In this document: in pieces, positions 17,543-27,188 of the stretch
How the letters are laid out: every line of letters starts with the position of its first letter
How positions within the stretch are numbered: position 1 is the stretch's first letter
Assembly (NCBI GenBank): GCA_040754395.1
Contig: JBFMCL010000005.1
Coordinates: forward strand, 61,210 to 125,209
Length of the DNA stretch: 64,000 nucleotides
Origin: Nitrospirota bacterium
Lineage (GTDB): Bacteria > Nitrospirota > Thermodesulfovibrionia > Thermodesulfovibrionales > SM23-35
Direction of reading: 5' to 3'
Notes under the pieces: generated by a model
What the model was told of the DNA's origin: nothing
Database searches by the model: none
Seen by the model: the letters and a program-made list of their open reading frames with translations, nothing else
Program-made: the position numbers and the translations under genes

Positions 17543-17880
17543 TGAATGCGATATCGTATGTATTTTGCTAGATGACAGGAGATGCTGGTGGTTGAAGTCA
17601 TATTTATATTACAGTTGCTGGAACCATAGTGGCGATAATCTTCGGCATTGTGTACTGGATAAAAGACAGAAAAGACAGCCGACCCTGAAGAATGTTCCCC
17701 GCCGGGGAAAAAGATCAGAAGGGAAAAGACTGCAGGCATGGATTATAATTATAGTTGTGGATCCATATTCAGCGCAGCCTGAAGGCGGATGCGGGTACAA
17801 TGAGGTACAGCGCCTTGCACCTGCCGGGCTTTTCACCGGCCCGGAAATGCATGGCAGGACCGGGGAGGGAATAACGGCGA
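17543..17880. other. Intergenic region with remnants of a small membrane ORF
   Basis: This 338-bp gap between the helicase and GGDEF genes has no intact gene. ATG at 17582 starts MLVVEVIFI... but stops soon after. A second frame immediately takes over with a hydrophobic helix and basic tail (TIVAIIFGIVYWIKDRK) ending at 17688. The rest (17690-17880) shows nothing recognisable. Confidence 0.4.
17582..17688 (+). pseudogene. Possible frameshifted small membrane protein
   Basis: The frame from ATG 17582 gives a hydrophobic start (LVVEVIFI) with GGAG just upstream, and ends at 17628. The +1-related frame covering 17605-17688 encodes a single hydrophobic helix followed by KDRKDSRP. A one- or two-base indel near 17605 would fuse them into a 35-residue single-pass peptide of the same design as the one at 13542. 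It could be a true pseudogene, a sequencing error or chance. Confidence 0.3.
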
Positions 17881-19170
17881 ATGGGCACTGAAGTTGTCAT
17901 CCTGATAATCGAGGCGATGGTGGTATACTTCATGGTTCTTGCTGCGCACTCGCTCCGCCATCGTTTCGGACCTGTGCATTTCTACGCCCTTATCGGCGGA
18001 ATAACCGCCATCATGTCCTGGGTTACCGATGCAGGCCTGAAAGTTCATGTGTCAGGAATTACCTTTGTGGTTGGTTCGACGGTTTTTTATACCTCACTGC
18101 TTTTAGGGGTTTTTGTCGTGTATGTATTTGATGGCCCGAGGGCTACGCGAATTGCGATTTCTACCGTTGTGGGAGTATCAATTATGGTACCGCTCGTTGC
18201 TGTAGCATTGCATTTTCAGGCTGCTTTGATAGGGTATAATTCAGTTGCGCATGTGCCTGTGCCGAGCCTGCGAATCAATGCGGCCTCGGTGATTGCCACA
18301 TTGCTCGATCTGGTTTTTCTTGCCATTGTCTGGGAGGTTTTTGGGAAGCCTTTTCTGAAGATACAACTCTGGCTACGTGCATTTTTAACCCTTCTCGGGG
18401 TCATGTGGCTAGATGTAATTCTTTTCGCGACCGGTGCCTTTGCGGGCACTCCCGAATATTTCAGCATTATGCAGGGGACACTGGTAAGCCGCCTGATCGT
18501 CTCCGTGTTTGCGCTTCCCTTTTTATACGGATATCTGCATTGGCAGAGCGACAAGAAAGGCCTCCCGATCGAAAACCGTCCGGTTCTATCCATTTTGAAG
18601 AAAGTCGCCGAGATCGAGATCGAGCTGTCACTTGCAAAACAGGAAATCGAGCAGAGAAAACAGATGGAAGTTGAACTGCGAAGCCTGTCAATTACCGATG
18701 AACTCACCGGCCTTTACAACCGGAGAGGGTTTGGTGCACTGGCAGAGCATCAGCTCAAGATAGCGAACCGGCTTGGGCAGGGGCACTTCCTTCTCTATGC
18801 CGATCTTGACGGTCTTAAGAATATCAACGATACCCTCGGCCATAAGGAAGGCGACAAGATTCTGATCAGAGCCGCTGATATTTTGACCGCAACGTACCGG
18901 AATTCAGATATCATAGCCCGAATGGGAGGAGACGAATTCGTGGTTTTTCCCATTGGAACTGCCGGAGACAATGTTGAGATGATCATCTCACGGCTGCAAA
19001 ACAACATTGATTTGCATAACTCCGGAGTATCGCCTGCCTACAAAATTTCAATGAGTATTGGTGTTGCATATTATGACCCCGAATCTCCGTGTACAGTTGA
19101 TGAACTTCTGACCAGAGCGGATAACGCGATGTACGAAAACAAGAAAGTCAGAAGAAGCCGGGGCAATTGA
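17881..19170 (+). CDS. Membrane-bound diguanylate cyclase (GGDEF)
   Basis: Residues 1-225 contain six to seven membrane helices with a FDGP motif in a loop near residue 83, reminiscent of VUT/7TM-type sensory modules. A coiled linker (about 235-270) leads to a complete GGDEF domain with DELTGLYNRRGF, DLDGLKNIND and an intact active site GGDEF (349-353). RNSD at 340-343 is an RxxD inhibitory site for c-di-GMP. It should make c-di-GMP from GTP in response to a membrane or small-molecule signal. The PilZ protein at 13701 is a possible receiver. Start ATG at 17881 has a weak SD. Confidence 0.88.
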   Translation: MGTEVVILIIEAMVVYFMVLAAHSLRHRFGPVHFYALIGGITAIMSWVTDAGLKVHVSGITFVVGSTVFYTSLLLGVFVVYVFDGPRATRIAISTVVGVSIMVPLVAVALHFQAALIGYNSVAHVPVPSLRINAASVIATLLDLVFLAIVWEVFGKPFLKIQLWLRAFLTLLGVMWLDVILFATGAFAGTPEYFSIMQGTLVSRLIVSVFALPFLYGYLHWQSDKKGLPIENRPVLSILKKVAEIEIELSLAKQEIEQRKQMEVELRSLSITDELTGLYNRRGFGALAEHQLKIANRLGQGHFLLYADLDGLKNINDTLGHKEGDKILIRAADILTATYRNSDIIARMGGDEFVVFPIGTAGDNVEMIISRLQNNIDLHNSGVSPAYKISMSIGVAYYDPESPCTVDELLTRADNAMYENKKVRRSRGN

Positions 19171-19327
19171 TTTTCCTTTCTCACTCATCCGGTATTTGCT
19201 CAGGGTATACTTATCCCGGATCATTCGCGCTCCTTTCATTGCAGAACAGAGGCATTTTTGCCGCTCTTTCGCGGTACGCTTAACTAATCTCAAACAACAA
19301 TTGATGAAACATTGGTGAAATAATTGA

Positions 19328-19356
19328 TTGACATCGCAAAATATGTCTGTTACGAT
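19328..19356 (+). promoter_or_regulatory. Sigma-70-type promoter of the lysine-rich protein gene
   Basis: TTGACA (19328-19333) is separated by exactly 17 bp from TACGAT (19351-19356). Transcription would begin about 40 nt before the ATG at 19402, leaving room for the GGGAGG site. Confidence 0.55.
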
Positions 19357-19401
19357 TACGTTTGTTTTTTGCCACTACGAATTTTATTAAGGGAGGAAAG
19401 A

Positions 19402-19566
19402 ATGGCGACAAAAGTGACGAAAAAGGTTGCGAAGAAGGCAAAGGCGGTAAAAAAGACAGTCACAAAAAAGGCAAAATCGGTGAAAAAGACGGTCGCAAAG
19501 AATGCGAAAAAAGTGGAAAAGAAGATCGCCAAGACAGTAAAGGCCGTGAAAAAGAAGATTTCATAA
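19402..19566 (+). CDS. Lysine-rich histone H1-like protein
   Basis: The 54-residue product is about 45% lysine, with Ala, Val and Thr making up most of the rest. It is built from repeats of K-K-x-K-x-V-K-K-T. This composition matches bacterial H1-like proteins (Hc1/AlgP tail type), which coat DNA or RNA. ATG at 19402 has GGGAGG 7 nt upstream; an upstream in-frame ATG at 19324 overlaps the predicted promoter. A second lysine-tailed gene occurs at 40841. Function inferred from composition only. Confidence 0.65.
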   Translation: MATKVTKKVAKKAKAVKKTVTKKAKSVKKTVAKNAKKVEKKIAKTVKAVKKKIS

Positions 19567-19765
19567 ATAACGTTTTTCAGGGCGCTGAAGGGACACCCCT
19601 GTTCGCTGTTCCTGTCTTGTAATGCAGCAATGGAACAGGTCATGAGAGTATTGCGTGAGGTATTGATTGTCTGTCATTGGTCTGTCAGTCGGATGACAGT
19701 CAGGAACAGTTTCTGAGAAGCCATATTCCGGTCACGCGGTAACGGCAGAAATGCAGTGACAGAAG

Positions 19766-20539
19766 TTAAAGGGCACGCCCATACCGGATATAGGAACCGT
19801 CTGAATCCTGCCGTACTTCGACACTGACATCGAGAGCTTCCTTAAGCAGGCTGTCTGTTAAAACTTCTTCCGGCTTTCCTGTGCCAAGGACCTTTCCTTC
19901 TTTAAGGAGTATCACTTTCCCAAACCGCAACGCAAGATTGATGTCATGAAGTGCCATGATAACCGAGATATTTTTTGTCTCTCTCAGTTCGCTGAGAAGC
20001 CTCTGAAACTCTATCTGGTATTTGATGTCAAGGTTTGCCAAAGGTTCATCGAGCAGGAGAAGCCCTGCCCCCTGCAGAATCGTCATTGCGATGAAAGCCC
20101 TTCGTCTCTCACCTCCGCTCAGGTTTGCAAGATATGAATCAGCTTTTTCCCGGAGGCCCACTGCACGCAATGCCTCATCAACGGTCATTTCTGGTGGGAT
20201 ATCATAGGGATACAGCCCCATCGCAACGAGTTCCCTGACCCTGAAGGGGATGCGGGCATCCAGAAGCTGCGGCAGGTAGCACAGGAGCTTTGCCCTGTCT
20301 TTATTCCGGTATGACTCAAGGGGTTTGCCCCAGAGACGTATGCTGCCGTTTTGGGGTCTTATCAGACCTCCTGCAAGTTTGAGAATCGTGGATTTGCCGG
20401 AACCATTTGCACCAAGGAGACCGATGAATTCCCCGTCTCCGATGGTGAACGCAAGATTCTCAATAAAATTCCCCTGCCTGTAATAACTGAATCCGACATC
20501 CTGAAGCTCCAGAATGTTCTGTCTATGTACTGAGAACAT
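19766..20539 (-). CDS. ABC transporter ATPase, FecE/BtuD type
   Basis: This 257-residue ATPase has Walker A (GANGSGKST), signature LSGGE, Walker B (LLLLDEPLANLD) and a switch His in ALHDINLA. Its pattern matches ATPases of iron-siderophore, haem and cobalamin importers. It overlaps the end of the upstream permease by 17 nt, so the two are coupled. No periplasmic binding protein or TonB receptor is encoded nearby, and no cobalamin riboswitch is seen upstream, so the substrate cannot be assigned. Confidence 0.88.
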   Translation of the reverse strand: MFSVHRQNILELQDVGFSYYRQGNFIENLAFTIGDGEFIGLLGANGSGKSTILKLAGGLIRPQNGSIRLWGKPLESYRNKDRAKLLCYLPQLLDARIPFRVRELVAMGLYPYDIPPEMTVDEALRAVGLREKADSYLANLSGGERRRAFIAMTILQGAGLLLLDEPLANLDIKYQIEFQRLLSELRETKNISVIMALHDINLALRFGKVILLKEGKVLGTGKPEEVLTDSLLKEALDVSVEVRQDSDGSYIRYGRAL

Positions 20540-21488
20540 CTCTCCTCCTCAGCAGATAGAGAAAATACGGTGAGCCGATAATTGCGGTAATAATCCCTGA
20601 AGGGATTTCCATGGGGGGAATGACTGATCTGCCGATCAGGTCAGCGAGGCAGAGAAACGCACCACCGCAGACAGAGGATACTGATATCAGGATTCTGTTG
20701 TCGGCGCCGACAATGAACCGGACGATATGGGGAATGAGAAGGCCGATAAATCCGATCGTTCCCCCGAGGGAGACTGATGCGGAGGTCATCAGTGCAATAG
20801 AGACAAAAAGCAGGAGTCTTTCCCGCTGCACTGAAAACCCGAGGCTGTGGGCGAGTTCGTCACCGAGCATTAATGCATTCAGTGCCTTTGCCCTGGAGGC
20901 GGCAATATACAGTCCTGCGGCGATAAATGCCAGTCCGTAGGGGATCAATGACCAGTCAGATATTGAGAGGTCTCCGAAAATCCAGAGCACGGCACGCCTG
21001 ATGCCTTCATTGGAGGACACGCTGATGAGAAGCATCAGGATTGCATAACACAGAAAACTCAGCCCCACTCCCGCGAGGAGGAGTCTTTCAGGGAGGAGCC
21101 TGCCCTGTTTCCAGCCGAATGTGCCGACCAGCACACTTACGACAGCAGCCCCAAGAAAAGCTGACAGCGGGACAGTGAATTTTCCAAGAAGATATGAGCC
21201 GGAAAGAAGCCCGAAGGCTGCGGTGAGGGCTGAGCCGCTTGATATCCCCAGAATGTAGGGATCTGCAAGAGGGTTTCTCAGTATCCCCTGCAGTACAGCT
21301 CCAGAGGCGCCGAGCGCCATCCCCATGAGAGCCGCAATGACAACACGCGGAAGACGTATGGAAAGCAGGATTTCCTTTTCGACGTCATTCATCTGGAATG
21401 GATTGATAGTATGCGGACCGAGGAGAAGGGAGATGCCGATAATAAGGATCGAGGCAGAAAAAAGAGCGGCTACCCTCATCTTAGACAT
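20523..21488 (-). CDS. ABC transporter permease, FecCD/BtuC family
   Basis: The 321-residue membrane protein has the ten-helix BtuC/FecCD pattern. Signatures include RLPRV near the N-terminus, GAVLQGILRNPLADPYILG, the cytoplasmic coupling region GTIGFIGLLIPHIVR, and GGAFL..D...R...PPMEIPSGIITAIIG at the C-terminus. It forms the channel of an iron-chelate or corrinoid importer with the downstream ATPase. The substrate-binding protein must be elsewhere in the genome or be lost. Confidence 0.88.
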   Translation of the reverse strand: MSKMRVAALFSASILIIGISLLLGPHTINPFQMNDVEKEILLSIRLPRVVIAALMGMALGASGAVLQGILRNPLADPYILGISSGSALTAAFGLLSGSYLLGKFTVPLSAFLGAAVVSVLVGTFGWKQGRLLPERLLLAGVGLSFLCYAILMLLISVSSNEGIRRAVLWIFGDLSISDWSLIPYGLAFIAAGLYIAASRAKALNALMLGDELAHSLGFSVQRERLLLFVSIALMTSASVSLGGTIGFIGLLIPHIVRFIVGADNRILISVSSVCGGAFLCLADLIGRSVIPPMEIPSGIITAIIGSPYFLYLLRRRDVLST

Positions 21489-21714
21489 GCTGCCAGACCT
21501 GATTTGCCGATACCTGCAGATGTGCGCAACTTCCCTTGGTTAGAAGCATATATCTCCATCTTTCATCGATGCATTCCCCTGAGCAGAGCTTCATGAGATT
21601 TTACCCCTTTGACCTGAAAATTTCACAAAAACATCACGTCCGGCGAAAAGGATGGGGTATTATATACTCATTGGAGTGTTGTGTGAAAGAAATGACTGAA
21701 AGGAATATGTATTC

Positions 21715-23952
21715 ATGAACATGCCGCATTATGATGAACTGGTGCATGAACTGGCGGAAATCTGCGGGATATTGCCGGAATACTGGGATATTTTCGGGAA
21801 AAAGCATATAACATCTGTCGACACAAAAAAATCTGTTCTCAGGGCGATGAAAATCAGCATTGATTCATCTGAAGACCTCATCAGCGAAATACGCCGGAGA
21901 AAATGGAGTTCATGGACAGGCCTTATAGCGCCGGTACATGTGCTGTCAGAAAAAGCCTTACCACTCTCGGTGCCTGTGTATATCCCTGTGAGGGAAAGAC
22001 AGGAATCAGGACTTTCCATTGTCTGGTCGCTTGAGGATGAGACAGGAAGAACTACACGGTATACTATTGATGGCGCAGAGATCAAAGTTTCTCAACAGCA
22101 GTGGATAGACGGCATCAGATACATCAGGACAAGCCTTGCCATCAAACATAATGGCATCGGGTATTATACTCTCCACGTCGAATGCAGGCACCCTGAAAAA
22201 GACTTTTTCGGTACAGCCGAACGCCTTCAGAAGCATGCAAAAATAATCATTACTCCTGATACATGTTATATCCCTCCTGGACTCGAAAAGGGCAGGGCAT
22301 GGGGACTTTCGGTAAACCTGTATGCAGTCAGATCCGAAAGGAACTGGGGTATCGGGGACTTTTCGGATTTAAAGAAGATCGCGGAATGGATCGGAGGGCT
22401 GCAGGGTAGTCTTGTAGGGATCAATCCTCTGCACGCCCTCCCGAATACGGAACCCTATGGCATCAGCCCGTATTCTCCTCTCAGCAGACTCTACAAAAAT
22501 TTTATCTACCTTGATGTTGAAAAGATACCTGAGGTGAAGCAACTGAACGAAGAAAGGAAAACTCCGGTATCAGAGAGATTCAGGGAAGATCTGGACATGA
22601 TGCGAAGACAGGATATCATTCACTATGAGAAAGTAGCAGCGCTCAAGGAAAAAATACTGGGAGAGGCGTTCGGCATTTTTTATGCGAAGCATTTTTCAGG
22701 GGATACCGGCAGGGGCAATGAATTCAGGGAATTCGTCAGAGAAGAGGGGGAAGCACTCGAATCTTTTGCATTATTCATGACCTTATGGGAACAGATGAAA
22801 AAGACTGAAAAGGCATATTCGTGGCAGGAATGGCCTGAGCGCTACCGTACGTTGAGTGCCAGTGAGGCCGCGGCACTGAAAATGGAAAAGAAAAGGGAGA
22901 TCCTCTTCTTCAAATATGTCCAGTGGCTGATTGACTGCCAGCTCAGGGAAATTGCAGAAGATGCGGCATGTTCGGGAACGAAGGCAGGGCTCTATTATGA
23001 TCTTGCCATCGGTGCTGTCGGAGGGGGAAGCGATGCATGGTGTTATCAGGATGTAATAGCAACGGGCGCTGATGTGGGTGCACCTCCGGATGACTTCAGC
23101 CCTGACGGGCAGAAGTGGGGATTCCCTCCGCTAATCCCTGAAAAGATAAAGGATACCGGATATGAGCTTTTTATCAGGACGATGCAGAAGAACATGAAAT
23201 ACGGCCGGGCGATCAGAATAGACCATGCCCTTGGGATGTTCAGGCTCTTCTGGATACCTGAAGGGATGTCTCCGAAACACGGTGCATATGTGACCTATCC
23301 ACATGAAGATTTGCTCAGGATTATTGCGCTTGAAAGCGTACGCAACAGGACTATGGTGATTGCAGAAGACCTTGGCACGGTGGGGGAAAATGTAAGAGAG
23401 ATGTTGAAGCATTTCCGAATGCTCTCTTACCGGTTGTTCTATTTTGAAAGGAAATACCCTGATCCTGAGTTTCTTCCACCCGGCAAATATCCTGAGATGG
23501 CGCTTTGTGCCGTAACCACGCATGATCTTCCAACCATTTACGGATACTGGAAGGGAAGGGATATTGAGGTCAGAAAAGCCCTGGGGAAATACCCGAATGA
23601 GACAACATGGCGGAAGCAGGTCCGTGACAGGGAGAGGGATAAGGGGCTTATCCTGAGGGCCCTGAAATCTCAAGGCGTTCTGCCTGAAGGCATACCTGAA
23701 AACCCTAAAATGGTGCCGGAAATGACTCCTGAACTCTGTCTTGCTATCTACCGTTTTCTCGCTCTCGCGCCCTGCAAATTCCTGCTGGTCAGCCTTGATG
23801 ACATCATCGGTACGCTGAACCAGCAGAACATGCCGGGGACGGTCGATACCCATCAGAACTGGATACAGAAAACGCCATCGACACTTGAGGAGATAATGCA
23901 GGATGAGCGCTTTAACGGTCTCTCTTCCGGATTAAAGAAGTATTTCCGCTGA
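21715..23952 (+). CDS. malQ: 4-alpha-glucanotransferase (amylomaltase, GH77)
   Basis: The 745-residue protein is GH77 with an extra N-terminal region of about 190 residues, as in long-form MalQ. Conserved parts include WGLSVNLYA, GISPYSP, the nucleophile region RIDHALG (Asp near 503), the acid/base region IAEDLGTV (Glu near 551) and THDLPT. It disproportionates maltodextrins in the cytoplasm. It opens the carbohydrate island and would process maltodextrin taken up by the importer at 36056-40074 or released from glycogen. Start ATG at 21715; the next ATG is two codons later. Confidence 0.92.
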   Translation: MNMPHYDELVHELAEICGILPEYWDIFGKKHITSVDTKKSVLRAMKISIDSSEDLISEIRRRKWSSWTGLIAPVHVLSEKALPLSVPVYIPVRERQESGLSIVWSLEDETGRTTRYTIDGAEIKVSQQQWIDGIRYIRTSLAIKHNGIGYYTLHVECRHPEKDFFGTAERLQKHAKIIITPDTCYIPPGLEKGRAWGLSVNLYAVRSERNWGIGDFSDLKKIAEWIGGLQGSLVGINPLHALPNTEPYGISPYSPLSRLYKNFIYLDVEKIPEVKQLNEERKTPVSERFREDLDMMRRQDIIHYEKVAALKEKILGEAFGIFYAKHFSGDTGRGNEFREFVREEGEALESFALFMTLWEQMKKTEKAYSWQEWPERYRTLSASEAAALKMEKKREILFFKYVQWLIDCQLREIAEDAACSGTKAGLYYDLAIGAVGGGSDAWCYQDVIATGADVGAPPDDFSPDGQKWGFPPLIPEKIKDTGYELFIRTMQKNMKYGRAIRIDHALGMFRLFWIPEGMSPKHGAYVTYPHEDLLRIIALESVRNRTMVIAEDLGTVGENVREMLKHFRMLSYRLFYFERKYPDPEFLPPGKYPEMALCAVTTHDLPTIYGYWKGRDIEVRKALGKYPNETTWRKQVRDRERDKGLILRALKSQGVLPEGIPENPKMVPEMTPELCLAIYRFLALAPCKFLLVSLDDIIGTLNQQNMPGTVDTHQNWIQKTPSTLEEIMQDERFNGLSSGLKKYFR

Positions 23953-24070
23953 TTTCTGCAAAATGCAGAGAAACGGCCGGCATTATGAAGATACACGAAG
24001 ATTTTGGGAGTTTTATTTTTTTCAGGTATTGTTTAACATTAGATAAACCATTAATTGTTCTGGAGGAATA

Positions 24071-25288
24071 ATGGCACATACAAAGGTCCTTGCATTTGTT
24101 CTTGCCGGCGGCAAAGGGGAGAGGCTTTTCCCCCTGACAGCATTCCGTTCCAAACCTTCTGTTCCCTTCGGCGGAAGGTACAGGATAGTCGATTTTGTCC
24201 TGAGCAATCTGGTAAATTCCCATATCTATTCCATTTACCTTCTTGTTCAGTATAAATCCCAGTCACTCATTGAGCATGTGAGGATGCACTGGGGCCTGTC
24301 TTCAGTCGTGAAGGATCATTTTGTCACCGTTGTTCCCCCGCAGATGAGAATGGGCCCGGAATGGTTTCAGGGTACGGCTGATGCGGTTTTTCAGAATGCA
24401 AGCCTGATCCAGCAGCATAACCCGAGGCTTGTCATTATCTTCGGCGCAGACCATATTTACCGGATGGACATCCGGCAGATGATGGACTTTCACCTCAGAA
24501 ACGACGCCTATGTTACGGTGGCTGCTCGGCCCGCACCGCTTACACTCGCATCATCATTCGGAGTGATCAAGTGTGATGATGAACACCGGATTACCGGCTT
24601 TCAGGAAAAACCGAAGAAGCCGAGTCCGATGCCTGGTGACCCTTCCCGCGCATACGTCTCTATGGGAAACTATATATTTAACAAGGACGTCCTTCTTGAA
24701 GCACTCGCAAAGGCACAGAGGAACAAGCAGCACGATTTCGGCGCCCATGTCATACCTGGACTGGTAGATACCGGAAAAGTATACGCCTATGATTTTGAGA
24801 AAAACAGTATCTCAGGTACCATGCCGTATGAGGAGAAAGGATACTGGAGGGATGTGGGGACTATCTCCGCTTTTTTCGACGCGCATATGGATATGCTCGG
24901 AGAGACGCCGCTGTTTGAACTCGATAACAAGTCCTGGCCGGTTCATCCTTCAGGGTATGAGGGTCCTGCCACGAAGATACTGAGAGGCGACATACGGAAC
25001 AGCATTATTGCTGAAGGCTGCACGATACGCAGGGCAAAGATACGCAACTCGTTCATCCGGAGCGGCGTCACCATTGAAAATGGCGTGAGTGTGGAAAACT
25101 GTCTCATAATGAACCATGTTGTACTCAAAAAAGGAAGCAGGCTCAAGAATGTTATCGTGGATAAGATGAATGTTATCGACGAAGGGGCGGAGATCGGTTT
25201 TGATTCTGCCAAAGACCGCTTCCGCTGTCATATCGACGCGTCAGGGATTGCTATTGTTCCCCGGAGCGGAAAGCTGATAAAAGAGTAA
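24071..25288 (+). CDS. glgC: Glucose-1-phosphate adenylyltransferase
   Basis: The 405-residue product has the nucleotidyltransferase start AGGKGERLFPLT, SKPSVPFGG, the ADP-glucose pyrophosphorylase signatures WFQGTADAV and YRMD, and a C-terminal left-handed beta-helix (ILRGDIRNSII). It makes ADP-glucose from glucose-1-phosphate and ATP. TGGAGG lies just upstream of the ATG. In this neighbourhood ADP-glucose could feed glycogen, the GT81 enzyme at 29321 or the TreT-like enzyme at 33334. The last 38 nt overlap the convergent phosphatase gene. Confidence 0.93.
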   Translation: MAHTKVLAFVLAGGKGERLFPLTAFRSKPSVPFGGRYRIVDFVLSNLVNSHIYSIYLLVQYKSQSLIEHVRMHWGLSSVVKDHFVTVVPPQMRMGPEWFQGTADAVFQNASLIQQHNPRLVIIFGADHIYRMDIRQMMDFHLRNDAYVTVAARPAPLTLASSFGVIKCDDEHRITGFQEKPKKPSPMPGDPSRAYVSMGNYIFNKDVLLEALAKAQRNKQHDFGAHVIPGLVDTGKVYAYDFEKNSISGTMPYEEKGYWRDVGTISAFFDAHMDMLGETPLFELDNKSWPVHPSGYEGPATKILRGDIRNSIIAEGCTIRRAKIRNSFIRSGVTIENGVSVENCLIMNHVVLKKGSRLKNVIVDKMNVIDEGAEIGFDSAKDRFRCHIDASGIAIVPRSGKLIKE

Positions 25289-26099
25289 GGAGTGCCCTGT
25301 TCCATCCTTCCGGCCCAATGCCTTCAGCTTTTATCAGACCCGGGATCTGTATCGTTTGGTTGTAGCTCCCGTCGTGTTGCTGCACAATCACCGGATAGTC
25401 CGTTTTTTCAAGCATCGGAATATCGTTGGGGTTGTCGCCGACTGCAACAGTCGTGACTCTTCCGAATTTTTTCCGGAACAGCGAAATCAGGATCGCTACA
25501 GCCCTGCCCTTATCGGTGTCGCCGAGCAGGTGAAAAAACCTTCCCCGTGTTGAATGCAGTCCTTGTGCCTTGATCGCCATGAGAAGCCTGCCCGTTTCTC
25601 TTTCGTCCCCTTCAAACAAAAAGGGTTCGTCAAAGTCACGTTCCTTTGCCATTGCCGCCTCGCTGATGCTCAATTCCGTAACCTCCGCGATTTCAGCTAT
25701 CGACATGTCTCCGAACCCTCTTATGCGGAAGCCTTCTTTTTTCAGTGATGCGATTGCGTTTCTCAGCATAGAATATTGTGCGCCAAGCCTGATAACAAGA
25801 TAGTCGCCCTTACGCCCGATTGCGGTATCAGGAGCCTGTACCTGAAAATCGAAATAATCGGAAGGGATGAAGATTCCTCCTCCGTTCTCTGAAATGAAAG
25901 GATGCAGGTTCCCCATCTTTTGCCGGTAGTATTCGATCTCTTTCCGCGTTTTGCTCGAACAGAGCACAAGCGGGATGTGTTCCTGCCGAATCGACGCAAG
26001 CGCCGGAAAGGCTTTCTCAAATGAATACGTGGAAAAATCAAGCAGGGTGCCGTCAAGGTCGGTGAAAATGACTACACGTGAACGGCCGGAAAGAGTCAT
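25251..26099 (-). CDS. Mannosyl/glucosyl-3-phosphoglycerate phosphatase (HAD-IIB)
   Basis: The 282-residue HAD hydrolase has motif I DLDGTLLD (14-21), motif II CSSK, and GDNPNDIPML near 221. The cap and ISENGGGIF segment are typical of MpgP/YedP phosphatases, which dephosphorylate mannosyl- or glucosyl-3-phosphoglycerate. The matching synthase here is of the glucosyl (GpgS) type at 29321, so glucosylglycerate is the likelier product. Its ATG overlaps the upstream MscS stop as TGATG, and its 3' end overlaps glgC by 38 nt on the opposite strand. Confidence 0.85.
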   Translation of the reverse strand: MTLSGRSRVVIFTDLDGTLLDFSTYSFEKAFPALASIRQEHIPLVLCSSKTRKEIEYYRQKMGNLHPFISENGGGIFIPSDYFDFQVQAPDTAIGRKGDYLVIRLGAQYSMLRNAIASLKKEGFRIRGFGDMSIAEIAEVTELSISEAAMAKERDFDEPFLFEGDERETGRLLMAIKAQGLHSTRGRFFHLLGDTDKGRAVAILISLFRKKFGRVTTVAVGDNPNDIPMLEKTDYPVIVQQHDGSYNQTIQIPGLIKAEGIGPEGWNRALLTLLSAFRSGEQ

Positions 26100-27025
26100 C
26101 AGGTCTTATCCTGTGACTTCCTTGCCTTTTCGTCGATTCTCACGTCGATGACGGGTGTTTCGACAAGGTGAAGGGTGGTGGATGCAATCGAAACTCGACC
26201 ATCAGTCCTCGCAAATTCTTCCAGAATGCGGGTGAATAGCCTGTCTTTCACCAAACGGCGACTTTTGTAATCCACTGCATACCTGACCGAGAACTCGATC
26301 CAGTTATCGTTGAGCATGATGGTGACCGCCGGCTCGATTTTTGCCTCCTCGATTCTGAACTTCATGAGCATATCAGACCATGCGTGTTTTGCCGAGGCGA
26401 TGTAATCCCCGACTGTCTCTTCTGTGACCTGGCGGAGGATTTTCCGGGCATGCTCGTGGTCACTCCCGTATTTTACAGGCACGGTTATCTCGTCCCAGAG
26501 AAAGGGGAAGTCGCCGGAATAGTTAAAGACCGGCTCTTTGAACACAAAACTGTTCGCAATGCGAACGATCCGCCCGGTATACTGATCCGATTTGACCCAT
26601 TCTCCGCATTCCATCAGTGTCGAACGCAGCAGCCCGATATCAATGACATCCCCTTTTATGCCCCCGAGCTGGACGCGGTCCCCGATTCTGTAAAAACCGC
26701 TCACCGAAATCGCGAACCAGCCCGCAAAACTTGCAATCACCTCCTGCAGGGCAAATGCGACCCCTGCGCCCGCAACACCTAAAACAACGGTCAGTTTTCC
26801 GATGCGTTCACTGAAAATCGCGCCGATGAGCAGAAACGCCAGAACAAACCCGATAAAGGAGATGTATTTTCTTGCGTAGTACCGTGTGTCCGTGTCTTTT
26901 ATATACCGGGCGAGATACCGCTTGAAGAACACGACAAGGATGATGATGATAGCGACGGTCGCGATGGCATAGATCAGTTTGTCGATTAGCGGGTCAGACA
27001 GCAATCGTTCCAGAAATTTTTCCAT
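26099..27025 (-). CDS. MscS-family mechanosensitive channel
   Basis: The 308-residue protein has two to three N-terminal membrane helices, the pore-lining Gly/Ala-rich helix (VLGVAGAGVAFALQEVIAS), then the MscS beta domain (GFYRIGDRVQLGG, GLLRSTL). It should open on membrane tension and release solutes on hypo-osmotic shock. Translational coupling to the osmolyte phosphatase downstream (TGATG) supports a link between osmolyte synthesis and release. The C-terminal region is mixed alpha/beta and soluble. Confidence 0.9.
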   Translation of the reverse strand: MEKFLERLLSDPLIDKLIYAIATVAIIIILVVFFKRYLARYIKDTDTRYYARKYISFIGFVLAFLLIGAIFSERIGKLTVVLGVAGAGVAFALQEVIASFAGWFAISVSGFYRIGDRVQLGGIKGDVIDIGLLRSTLMECGEWVKSDQYTGRIVRIANSFVFKEPVFNYSGDFPFLWDEITVPVKYGSDHEHARKILRQVTEETVGDYIASAKHAWSDMLMKFRIEEAKIEPAVTIMLNDNWIEFSVRYAVDYKSRRLVKDRLFTRILEEFARTDGRVSIASTTLHLVETPVIDVRIDEKARKSQDKT

Positions 27026-27188
27026 AGGTCCTCAGACAGTAAGAAAAAAACCGGATCCTTTCACTGCTGCGTATCCCGGTTATTCATGAAAAACCTTTGG
27101 CTGCATCGACTGCAAACACACCATGCAGGGTGGTGGCATTTTGTTCATATGATTCTCCGGATTATCCACAACACAGTTCACTATAGCA

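Noticed and set aside
21489..21714. Cobalamin riboswitch upstream of the FecCD operon
   Set aside because: No B12-box or related conserved sequence is visible in the leader.
23131..23853. 240-residue ORF on the minus strand
   Set aside because: Antisense to malQ with no SD or known motif.
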